NCBI GenBank assembly: GCA_004298625.1
Contig: SCSY01000258.1
Span: forward strand, 1-5,846
Length of the DNA stretch: 5,846 nucleotides
From: Nitrospirota bacterium
GTDB lineage: Bacteria > Nitrospirota > Thermodesulfovibrionia > Thermodesulfovibrionales > UBA1546
Direction of reading: 5' to 3'
Within the stretch, counting starts at the first letter, position 1; every line of letters begins with the position of its first letter. The notes under the pieces were generated by a model. That model searched no databases, was not told where the DNA came from, and was given only the letters and a program-made list of their open reading frames with translations. Positions 1 to 5,101 of the stretch are shown here, one piece after another. Made by a program: the position numbers and the translations under genes.

Positions 1-831
1 ACAACAGCAAGCTTTATAACACAAAGACCTTCCCCTTTGCCTGCTGAAAAATCGGTAAAGCCTTCGGATTACACGGCTTTTTTCAGCGGCAGAGAAATGC
101 CGTTAAGCCGCATGTTCGGTCTGGAAGTGAAGACAATTATGATAGACCCGGGGCATGGCGGTTCCGACTCAGGCACTACAGGGAAAATGGGGACAAAGGA
201 AAAAGATCTTACGCTGGACATAGCGAAACGGCTGAGGGAACGGCTTAAAAAATACGGGCGTTATAATATTCTGATTACACGCGAACAAGACACAACTCTT
301 CCATTAAATCAAAGAGTGGAATTAGCCCGCTCCAGCAGGGCAGACCTGTTTTTATCCATACACCTGAATTACCTGCCTTCCAAGCCCATAAATATCATCG
401 AGACTTATTATTTCGGACCGTCTGACGACGACAAAACACTAAGACTTGCCGAAAAGGAGAATGCAGGCTCGCATTACGGCTTGAGCGATTTCAAGGAGAT
501 TATCGAAAAGATCGGCGATACGTTGAAGCTCCAGGAATCCAGAGAGTTTGCGGGCTCCATACAAAAAAATCTTTTTCTGAACAGCAAAAAACAAAATGCA
601 AACATTTATAACTTCGGCGTCAAGAGAGCGCCGTTTGTCGTCTTGCTCGGCGTAGACGTCCCTGCGGTCCTGGCAGAGGTCTCATGCCTCAGTAACAGAG
701 ACGAAGAGATAGAACTTAATACTGAAAGCCACAGAGAAAATATTGCGCGTTATCTCGAGGCCGGCATACTGGATTATCTAAATAAAGGAGAGGCAAGCTA
801 TGAAGCAAAAAGAAGCTCAGAGAGAAGGTAA
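1..831 (+). CDS. N-acetylmuramoyl-L-alanine amidase (Amidase_3), 5' partial
   Basis: Zinc amidase that cleaves the bond between MurNAc and L-Ala in peptidoglycan, leaving stem-peptide-free glycan; members act in the periplasm at cell separation or wall remodelling. Visible Amidase_3 signatures: DPGHGG with zinc-ligand His at 154-156, the Glu of KEKDLTL at 199-201 (second ligand), SIHLN with His at 361-363 (third ligand), and LAEVSCLSN with the catalytic Glu at 676-678. The usual GVKRAPFVVLLG strand precedes the last motif. The segment between SIHLN and that strand (about 430-600) contains the helical insert that in AmiC-type enzymes can block the active site. The frame is open from base 1, and the TTG at 37 has no Shine-Dalgarno sequence, so I read the gene as continuing upstream; any signal peptide or targeting domain lies outside. 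The 3' end overlaps the actin gene by 32 nt, implying translational coupling. The family call is firm; the exact subtype (AmiA/B/C) is not. Confidence 0.9.
   Translation, partial: TTASFITQRPSPLPAEKSVKPSDYTAFFSGREMPLSRMFGLEVKTIMIDPGHGGSDSGTTGKMGTKEKDLTLDIAKRLRERLKKYGRYNILITREQDTTLPLNQRVELARSSRADLFLSIHLNYLPSKPINIIETYYFGPSDDDKTLRLAEKENAGSHYGLSDFKEIIEKIGDTLKLQESREFAGSIQKNLFLNSKKQNANIYNFGVKRAPFVVLLGVDVPAVLAEVSCLSNRDEEIELNTESHRENIARYLEAGILDYLNKGEASYEAKRSSERR
787..793 (+). promoter_or_regulatory. Ribosome binding site of the actin-like gene
   Basis: GGAGAGG lies 6 nt before the ATG at 800, inside the last codons of the amidase gene. It supports that start and indicates that the actin gene is translated from the same message as the amidase. 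Confidence 0.7.
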
Positions 832-1828
832 TATCTTATTCGCAGGAATTGACCTCGGAACCTCGAGGAGTTCGATCTCTGCAAGTAATGGAACAAGGGA
901 ATGGATTGAGAGTTATGTAGGCTGGCCCAAAGACTTTATATCTTTGCAGGTAGTAGGGAAGCCCGTCCTCTTTGGAGCAGAAGCCCTTAAAAACAGGCTC
1001 TCGCTGGACCTCTGCAGACCCCTCGAACACGGAGTAATAAAAGAGGGCATTGAAAAAAGCGAGGAGGCGGTTAAAGAAATAATAAAGTTTCTTATTGAAC
1101 TTGCAAAACCCCAGCCTGAGCAGAAGATATATGCCGTAGTGGGGGTGCCTGCCGATACGCTGAAGGTAAACAAGCTTGCAATCAGAAAGGCTGTATCGGA
1201 ATTTGCGCATTCACTGATGGTTGTCTCGGAACCATTTGCAGTGGCTTATGGAATGAACCTGCTTAATAATTCACTGGTAATAGATATAGGCGCCGGCACA
1301 ACCGACTTGTGCATTATGCACGGCACCATACCATCCGAGGAGGATCAGAAAACGATATTGACGGCCGGCGATTACATAGATGAGCAGCTTTACAGCTATC
1401 TGATCGAGAAATACCCTAATTCAAAATTCAATAAAAATATGGTCCGCCAGTTCAAGGAGCAATACAGCTTTGTAAGAGAGATACCGGACGATATTCGCGT
1501 GGAACTCCCGGTGGACGGGAAACCTGTTATGCATGACATTAAAAATGAGGTCAAACGCGCCTGTGAAAGCATACTGCCTGCGTTGGTGGAAACAACAACC
1601 GAGATGATAGCAAGATTTGACCCCGAGTTCCAGGTGAAAATAAAAAATAATATCGTGCTCGCAGGCGGTGGCAGTCTTATCAGAGGCCTTCGTGAATATT
1701 TGCAGGATGCGCTGAAAGAATACGGCCCATGCAACGTGACACGCGTGGAAGACCCGTTATTTTCGGGTTCAAACGGCGCGCTCAAATTGGCGCAGGATAT
1801 GCCTGCAAAATACTGGGAGCCGTTATAA
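800..1828 (+). CDS. MamK-family actin-like ATPase
   Basis: Cytoplasmic bacterial actin that should bind ATP and polymerise into filaments; true MamK positions magnetosome chains. The 342-aa length and whole-chain pattern match MamK as I remember it from Magnetospirillum: GIDLGTS (residues 16-22, phosphate loop 1), YAVVGVPA, the VVSEPFAVAYG helix, DIGAGTTD (162-169, phosphate loop 2; D162 lines up with MamK D161, needed for ATP hydrolysis), the stretch SEEDQ..L..AGDYIDEQL, KEQYSFV, LAGGGS (287-292, adenosine motif) and a C-terminus ending PAKYWEPL, very like the PPQYW end of MamK. MreB and ParM lack several of these. The ATG at 800 follows GGAGAGG (787-793) and gives the same short N-terminal tail as MamK. 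Neighbours are wall genes, with no mamA/B/M/Q or mad genes in view, so magnetosome function is not supported and I leave the symbol blank. Family assignment is firm; the cellular role is open. Confidence 0.9.
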   Translation: MKQKEAQREGNILFAGIDLGTSRSSISASNGTREWIESYVGWPKDFISLQVVGKPVLFGAEALKNRLSLDLCRPLEHGVIKEGIEKSEEAVKEIIKFLIELAKPQPEQKIYAVVGVPADTLKVNKLAIRKAVSEFAHSLMVVSEPFAVAYGMNLLNNSLVIDIGAGTTDLCIMHGTIPSEEDQKTILTAGDYIDEQLYSYLIEKYPNSKFNKNMVRQFKEQYSFVREIPDDIRVELPVDGKPVMHDIKNEVKRACESILPALVETTTEMIARFDPEFQVKIKNNIVLAGGGSLIRGLREYLQDALKEYGPCNVTRVEDPLFSGSNGALKLAQDMPAKYWEPL

Positions 1829-1835
1829 TAAAAAA

Positions 1836-1902
1836 AGTTAAAAGTTGAAAGTTATAAGTTAAGATTATTCGGATTTTAACTCTTCACTCTTAACTTACTT
1901 GT
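1836..1902. repeat. Bidirectional 7-bp repeat array / interrupted palindrome
   Basis: The gap between the actin and SPOR genes holds four head-to-tail heptamers, AGTTAAA, AGTTGAA, AGTTATA and AGTTAAG (1836-1863). Three heptamers of the same type follow on the other strand, TTTAACT, CTTCACT and CTTAACT (1875-1895). The best hairpin pairs TAAGTTAAGA (1855-1864) with TCTTAACTTA (1888-1897), ten perfect base pairs with a 23-nt loop; other registers are possible because of the 7-bp phase. No T-tract follows the right arm, so it is not a classic terminator. It may modulate read-through or mRNA stability between cistrons, or be a dispersed genomic repeat element. All of this is read directly from the sequence; function is unknown. 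Confidence 0.75.
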
Positions 1903-1903
1903 T

Positions 1904-1909
1904 AAGGAG
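1904..1909 (+). promoter_or_regulatory. Ribosome binding site of the receiver-SPOR gene
   Basis: AAGGAG sits 5 nt before the ATG at 1915, just downstream of the inverted repeat. A hairpin extending to about 1897 would end only 6 nt before this site, so folding could affect its accessibility. Confidence 0.75.
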
Positions 1910-1914
1910 AAATT

Positions 1915-3264
1915 ATGTTAGGCGAAACAATCCTTGTAATTGACACCGACACAGAGACCACTCAGCAGATTGTGACAACCCTTGAATCCGAGGACTATCT
2001 TGTTTTCACAGCCCAAAACGGGGAAGTCGGCCTCACAATGGCAAAAAAAGTTAATCCTTTATTGATATTTGTAAATCCCGCCATGACCGGCGAAAGCGGT
2101 TTGGAGGTCTGCAAGACAATCCATGGCACGGAAGCCCTCAGGAACATTCCAATTGTCGTAATTTCAACCTTTGAAGGAGCTACAGACCCTCGTTATACCG
2201 CCTTATACGGCATTGTCGGTTCCCTTAAAAAGCCTTTCAGCCCCGAAGAACTTGTTTCAAAGACTAAGAAGGTCCTTTCCATGGAACCTTTAGACGCCCA
2301 GCCCGCAACCGAATTCGAGCAGCCTGAAGCAGAATATGATTCAGGCTTCGATATAGGAGAAAAGACCATAGTAAGAGGACAGGAGCTGCCCGAGCCTCAA
2401 TTGGCAATGCCCGACCTTGAACATGAGGTTTCTCGAAACCAAGAGGCGGATTTTTCAGATAGGACAGCAGTAAAGACAGTGCAAGATATGGATTTTGCCG
2501 ATAAGACCGTGGTAAAGACGAAAGAAGATATTGACTCTTTCTCTGATAAGACTCAGCCGGAGCAGATAAAAAGTGATGCGGAAGAAGAAAAAACCGATTA
2601 CATACATAACCCTGATAAAAAATCTGATGAGGGGACAAGCGGAGGGCGCGAAAGAACTTATGTGCTCAAAAAAAACATAAGGAGGAGAGGAATGGGAAAC
2701 AGATTGATAGTTCCAATAATTGCAGCAGTCGTCATTATTTCGCTCGGCGGGGCCGGGTTCTTCTTATACAAGAAAAATATGCTTCCATGGATAGGGAAAA
2801 AGGCCCAAACCCCTGTTGCTGTCAAGCCTGTCCAGCCTGTTCAACAGGCAACCGTTAAAGTCCCTCCCCCCCAGCAACAACAACCGGCTAAAGCTGCGCC
2901 TGTGACACCACAAGCTCCTGCGTCTAAGGCTGTTCCTGCTCCTGCGGCCAAACCCGTGGTTAAAATACCGCCTAAACCTGTTGTGCCTGTTACGCCTGTT
3001 GCAGCCAAACCTGAGCTAAAACCAACAGGCAAAGGACTATTTTCCGTCCAGATAGGAGCCTTCAAGAATTCAGCCAATGCAGAGGCCCTTTCAAAAGAAC
3101 TAAAGGCAAAAGGCTATGATTCATTCGTCAGAACGGGAATGAAGGGAAAGGAAGCTATTTTCAGAGTGCTGATAGGCAAATATGAAAACATCAAGAGTGC
3201 CTCAAAAATGGCAAAAGACATCAGCGCAAAAGAAGATATAAAGGCGGTAGTCTTTAAAGACTGA
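1915..3264 (+). CDS. Pseudo-receiver / transmembrane / SPOR-domain protein
   Basis: A 449-aa single-span membrane protein. Residues 4-122 form a CheY-like receiver: ILVIDTD with D10, switch Ser in VVIST, and the conserved Lys in LKKPF. The phospho-acceptor position is Asn54 (IFVNPAMTGESG; codon AAT at 2074-2076), so phosphotransfer is probably lost. Residues about 125-255 are acidic and carry repeated [DE][KR]T motifs at T151, T184, T198, T213 and T248. A basic patch (KKNIRRR) precedes a membrane span at about 264-285. A Pro/Ala/Lys/Val-rich linker (about 296-371), resembling TonB-type spacers, leads to a SPOR domain at 374-449 (FSVQIGAF..., ending at the C-terminus). SPOR domains bind peptide-stripped glycan at division sites, which the neighbouring amidase would produce. 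Expected topology is receiver inside, SPOR in the periplasm. Partner and role are inferred; I know no named gene with this architecture. Confidence 0.85.
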   Translation: MLGETILVIDTDTETTQQIVTTLESEDYLVFTAQNGEVGLTMAKKVNPLLIFVNPAMTGESGLEVCKTIHGTEALRNIPIVVISTFEGATDPRYTALYGIVGSLKKPFSPEELVSKTKKVLSMEPLDAQPATEFEQPEAEYDSGFDIGEKTIVRGQELPEPQLAMPDLEHEVSRNQEADFSDRTAVKTVQDMDFADKTVVKTKEDIDSFSDKTQPEQIKSDAEEEKTDYIHNPDKKSDEGTSGGRERTYVLKKNIRRRGMGNRLIVPIIAAVVIISLGGAGFFLYKKNMLPWIGKKAQTPVAVKPVQPVQQATVKVPPPQQQQPAKAAPVTPQAPASKAVPAPAAKPVVKIPPKPVVPVTPVAAKPELKPTGKGLFSVQIGAFKNSANAEALSKELKAKGYDSFVRTGMKGKEAIFRVLIGKYENIKSASKMAKDISAKEDIKAVVFKD

Positions 3265-3265
3265 A

Positions 3266-3745
3266 TCAAAGTTCTATAATCTCCGCCTCCATTTTGTTTA
3301 AATCAACGATGGCTGCGGTTGGTTTTCCGTATAGCCAGCCGCAGACTTCTCCGGGATTGAGAAGAAGGGTATTTTTTATTTTTTTTACCAGGGGCTCATG
3401 AGTGTGACCGAAAACTACGAGGTCGAAATGCCCGCTCTCTGCGAGGGCGTCAACAATATGATGTTCATGCACAACCACTATCTTCCTGTTATTCAGTGTA
3501 ATCTTCAGGGGGGCATTTTTTACACAGCCTTCCGACCTCTTCTGAAGTAGCAGCTTATCCCCGTCATTATTGCCGAAGATCCCCGTATATTCACACCTGA
3601 GCTCATTGAACTGCCTCAGGGTAAACGGGGACGTGATGTCTCCTGCATGTATCATGAACTCAATATTTTTACTGTTGAAAAGTTCGACCGCCTTCTTTGT
3701 CATAGGCAGGTTGTCGTGCGTGTCGGCAATAATTCCAATGATCAT
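3266..3745 (-). CDS. Metallophosphoesterase, YfcE/MJ0936 family
   Basis: Small calcineurin-like phosphoesterase, 159 aa, the normal size for this family; members hydrolyse phosphodiesters in vitro with a two-metal (often Mn) centre, and natural substrates are mostly unknown. Metal-site motifs are all present: DTH (D8, H10), GD (D36), GNND (N59-D61), a VVVHEHH segment (H93), and GHTHE (H114, H116). The segment usually written HG reads HE here, a mild variation. No signal peptide or membrane span, so it is cytoplasmic. The ATG at 3743-3745 is preceded by AGAGG with 8-nt spacing, within the 13-bp gap after marC, so the two are likely one transcript. Its stop codon lies one base from the stop of the converging SPOR gene. 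The family is certain; the substrate is not predictable. Confidence 0.9.
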   Translation of the reverse strand: MIIGIIADTHDNLPMTKKAVELFNSKNIEFMIHAGDITSPFTLRQFNELRCEYTGIFGNNDGDKLLLQKRSEGCVKNAPLKITLNNRKIVVVHEHHIVDALAESGHFDLVVFGHTHEPLVKKIKNTLLLNPGEVCGWLYGKPTAAIVDLNKMEAEIIEL

Positions 3746-3758
3746 TTCCGGTTCCTCT

Positions 3759-4361
3759 CTATTGGACTAAGTAGCGCTTCACCGTGTTTTCGAGGCCGAT
3801 CCGTATCATCATTATGGCTATGGACGCAAGAAGTATAGCCATTATCTTTGATAAGGCCGCAATCCCGCCCTTTCCGAAAATCCGCATAATAGTCTCGGCA
3901 TTAATAAAAGAGAAATAGACTATAGCGAGGTTCAATATCAGGGATAAGAGAGTCGGAATAACTCCATAATGGTCCACAAGCACCAGAAGAGTCGTAAGCA
4001 CCGCAGGACCCACAATCAGGGGAACCCCTATGGGAACGACGCCCATCACATCGGAGACTTTCCTGTGCTCGTCGCCATGCCTCACAATATCGAGTATTGC
4101 GAATATCAGAAGAACGAGCCCTCCGGCGATCTTGAAATCAGCGGCGGTTATGCCGAGTATCCTGAATATCGCCTCGCCCAGCGCCACAAAGGCCATGCTG
4201 ACAACGAGCGCAGTTATAATAGATTCCCTGATTATTACCCTTCTTTTAGCCTTTGAGATTTCATGCGTGACGGACAAAAAAAGCGGCAGCACGACAAAGA
4301 TATCTATGGCCACAAACAGGGGAATAAATGTATTAAGGAGCATGTTCAGAAAATTTTCCAT
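3759..4361 (-). CDS. MarC-family (UPF0056) integral membrane protein
   Basis: Inner-membrane protein of 200 aa with six predicted hydrophobic segments at about residues 8-29, 46-66, 74-93, 107-129, 134-153 and 170-190, the usual MarC length and topology. Family signatures are FKIAGGLVLL before the third segment and PIGVPLIVGPAVLTTLL in the fourth, matching the conserved Pro/Gly-rich P-x-GP motif of MarC/YchE/YhgN proteins. The function of the family is unproven; an early link of MarC to multiple antibiotic resistance in E. coli was not upheld. I chose the ATG at 4359-4361 rather than the in-frame TTG at 4395-4397, because the TTG forms part of a -35 box and the extra 12 residues do not fit the family N-terminus. 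No Shine-Dalgarno sequence precedes this ATG. It is followed 13 bp later by the metallophosphoesterase. Confidence 0.88.
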   Translation of the reverse strand: MENFLNMLLNTFIPLFVAIDIFVVLPLFLSVTHEISKAKRRVIIRESIITALVVSMAFVALGEAIFRILGITAADFKIAGGLVLLIFAILDIVRHGDEHRKVSDVMGVVPIGVPLIVGPAVLTTLLVLVDHYGVIPTLLSLILNLAIVYFSFINAETIMRIFGKGGIAALSKIMAILLASIAIMMIRIGLENTVKRYLVQ

Positions 4362-4397
4362 AGGTTTAATTATAATGATTAACGATAAATACGTCAA
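4361..4397 (-). promoter_or_regulatory. Sigma70-type promoter of marC, predicted leaderless
   Basis: Reading the minus strand, TTGACG (4397-4392) and TATAAT (4374-4369) are separated by exactly 17 nt, a near-perfect housekeeping promoter. Seven bases (TAAACCT) separate the -10 box from the ATG, so transcription should start at about 4362-4361, on or beside the A of the start codon. There is no room for a ribosome binding site and none is seen. The promoter match is direct observation; leaderless initiation is inference from spacing. Confidence 0.7.
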
Positions 4398-4410
4398 AAT
4401 TTATTTGACG
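4392..4410. repeat. Inverted repeat joining two divergent -35 boxes
   Basis: CGTCAAA (4392-4398) and TTTGACG (4404-4410) are perfect 7-bp inverted arms around ATTTA. The left arm contains the marC -35 box on the minus strand; the right arm gives TTGACG on the plus strand, facing the small downstream gene. It may simply be two -35 elements back to back, or an operator bound by a dimeric regulator controlling both directions. Confidence 0.55.
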
Positions 4411-4444
4411 CGGATATACGGAATCTGATAGTCTCTTTTATAAT
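4405..4444 (+). promoter_or_regulatory. Candidate promoter of the 80-aa gene
   Basis: Two readings are possible on the plus strand. TTGACG (4405-4410) with a weak -10 GATAGT (4427-4432) has a 16-nt spacer. Alternatively, a perfect -10 TATAAT (4439-4444) has no good -35 at the right distance and would start transcription near 4451, 18 nt before the ATG. TTGACG to TATAAT is 28 nt, too far for one promoter. Confidence 0.4.
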
Positions 4445-4458
4445 CAAATCTTGCACGT

Positions 4459-4463
4459 GGAGG
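4459..4463 (+). promoter_or_regulatory. Ribosome binding site deciding the start of the 80-aa gene
   Basis: GGAGG ends 5 nt before the ATG at 4469. This selects that ATG over the in-frame TTG at 4451, which would place the Shine-Dalgarno sequence inside the coding region. Confidence 0.75.
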
Positions 4464-4468
4464 GTGAT

Positions 4469-4711
4469 ATGGACAACCAGCTTAAGGAACTGATATCTCT
4501 GGCCGGCGCAAGGGGCAGCAAGTATATGAAAGGCGAGACAGCCGTCAGCGGCATACCTGAAAAGGTGTCGGAACTCGGCGTTTTTCTTTTAACCAGGTCC
4601 ACCAGAATATCCGAACTCAGCGGCGATAAATTAAGAGAAGAATTGAATGATATTCAACAGAAAATTGACGATCTTAGAAAAGCAATTTTTTCCAATAAAC
4701 TAAAAAAATAA
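4469..4711 (+). CDS. Small hypothetical protein with C-terminal coiled coil
   Basis: I do not recognise a family. The product is 80 aa, soluble and rich in charged residues, without signal peptide, membrane span or cysteines. The first half (about 1-35) is helical-looking and Gly-containing (LAGARGSKYMKGE, then SGIPEKVSELG). Residues about 48-74 show a heptad-like pattern of Leu/Ile (ISELSGDKLREEL followed by NDIQQKIDDLRKAIF), consistent with a short amphipathic helix or coiled coil, and the tail is Lys-rich. A good ribosome binding site, its own candidate promoter and an adjacent terminator make it a convincing real, monocistronic gene. It is divergent from marC with a shared 107-bp regulatory gap. 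Could be a DNA-, RNA- or partner-binding adaptor, but nothing in the sequence decides this. Confidence 0.75.
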   Translation: MDNQLKELISLAGARGSKYMKGETAVSGIPEKVSELGVFLLTRSTRISELSGDKLREELNDIQQKIDDLRKAIFSNKLKK

Positions 4712-4745
4712 AAAGGGGAGCAGAACATGCCGTCCCCTTTTTTAT
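4711..4745. terminator. Hairpin terminator, probably bidirectional
   Basis: AAAAGGGGA (4711-4719) and TCCCCTTTT (4733-4741) form nine perfect base pairs around a 13-nt loop that can itself pair GCA with TGC. The right arm runs into a T-tract for the plus-strand 80-aa gene. On the minus strand, the left arm continues into a T-rich run (complement of 4701-4714), so it also suits the converging ferredoxin gene, which ends at 4770. Confidence 0.85.
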
Positions 4746-4769
4746 TCATGATATTGCCTGGAAGAAAGC

Positions 4770-4955
4770 CTACATCTCTTTGAGAGTAACCGCTCCTGTA
4801 GAACAGACGCTTACGCAGGTCTCACAGCCTTCGCACAGGTCTGCCTGATAAGGGTTTGCCTTGCCGTTTTCCATCTTGAAAACCTGAACAGGACAGTTGT
4901 TGGCGCATTCCTCGCAGCCTTCGCACTTTTCTGCATCCACTGTTACCAAATACAT
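4770..4955 (-). CDS. Small 2[4Fe-4S] ferredoxin
   Basis: Cytoplasmic electron carrier of 61 aa, typical of bacterial (clostridial-type) ferredoxins. Two cluster motifs are complete: C11-x2-C14-x2-C17-x3-C21-P and C41-x2-C44-x2-C47-x3-C51. The last Cys of each motif completes the opposite cluster, as in the family. The second motif has Ser where Pro usually follows (C51-S52), a common variant. The residues around the clusters are acidic (CEGCEEC, CEGCETC), suited to docking redox partners and to low-potential electron transfer in an anaerobic-type metabolism. No partner oxidoreductase lies beside it, so its specific pathway cannot be named. The start ATG (4953-4955) has a very strong ribosome binding site, suggesting high expression. 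It converges on the 80-aa gene across a shared terminator and diverges from the VOC gene. Confidence 0.93.
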   Translation of the reverse strand: MYLVTVDAEKCEGCEECANNCPVQVFKMENGKANPYQADLCEGCETCVSVCSTGAVTLKEM

Positions 4956-4963
4956 TTAAACCT

Positions 4964-4974
4964 TCACCTCCTTA
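4964..4974 (-). promoter_or_regulatory. Near-complete Shine-Dalgarno sequence of the ferredoxin gene
   Basis: On the minus strand TAAGGAGGTGA matches nearly the whole anti-Shine-Dalgarno tail of 16S rRNA, ending 8 nt before the ATG. It is the strongest ribosome binding site in the window and fixes the start. Confidence 0.85.
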
Positions 4975-4986
4975 AAAAATTGAACC

Positions 4987-5015
4987 ATTTAAAATAATAA
5001 AATAAATGCGTCCAA
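4987..5015 (-). promoter_or_regulatory. Tentative ferredoxin promoter
   Basis: Minus-strand TTGGAC (5015-5010) and TTAAAT (4992-4987) are 17 nt apart in a very AT-rich stretch. Each box matches consensus at four of six positions, so this is only a candidate. Confidence 0.3.
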
Positions 5016-5056
5016 AAAATCCACCTTTTTTTATCGCCCTTCAAACAAATTTGGAC
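5010..5056. repeat. Inverted TTTGGAC repeat between divergent genes
   Basis: GTCCAAA (5010-5016) and TTTGGAC (5050-5056) are perfect 7-bp inverted arms separated by 33 nt, in the 146-bp gap between the ferredoxin and VOC genes. Each arm contains a possible -35 box pointing outwards. May be chance or paired regulatory sites. Confidence 0.35.
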
Positions 5057-5080
5057 TATACTAATCTTAAGCGCTATCAA
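5051..5080 (+). promoter_or_regulatory. Tentative promoter of the VOC gene
   Basis: TTGGAC (5051-5056) and TATCAA (5075-5080) are 18 nt apart and would start transcription just ahead of the ribosome binding site. An alternative -10 is TATACT (5057-5062), which lacks a good -35. Both are weak matches. Confidence 0.3.
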
Positions 5081-5091
5081 TTTTGGGCAAA

Positions 5092-5096
5092 GGAGG
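5092..5096 (+). promoter_or_regulatory. Ribosome binding site deciding the VOC start
   Basis: GGAGG, within AAAGGAGG, ends 5 nt before the ATG at 5102. It selects this start over an in-frame ATG at 5006, whose extra 32 residues would not resemble a VOC N-terminus. Confidence 0.8.
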
Positions 5097-5101
5097 ACGT
5101 G

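Noticed and set aside
37..39. TTG as the start of the amidase
   Set aside because: No Shine-Dalgarno sequence precedes it and the frame is open to base 1, so the gene more likely begins upstream of the window.
836..1210. Long minus-strand frames inside the actin gene
   Set aside because: They are antisense shadows of a well-supported conserved gene, with no ribosome binding site or recognisable domain.
1836..1902. CRISPR-like or tRNA-like structure
   Set aside because: The repeat units are only 7 bp with no spacers, and no cloverleaf can be drawn.
2841..3077. Gly/Thr/Ala-rich minus-strand frame opposite the SPOR linker
   Set aside because: It is the antisense reading of the Pro/Ala/Val low-complexity linker; composition explains the open frame.
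4395..4397. TTG start adding 12 residues to MarC
   Set aside because: It has no ribosome binding site, overlaps the -35 box of a strong promoter, and the extra residues do not fit the family.
5014..5032. A-run, TCCACC, T-run hairpin as a terminator
   Set aside because: Only A-T pairs are available for the stem, and it lies between divergent genes where no terminator is expected.
5006..5101. Upstream ATG extending the VOC protein by 32 residues
   Set aside because: The extension has no VOC-like sequence, and a strong ribosome binding site stands before the ATG at 5102.
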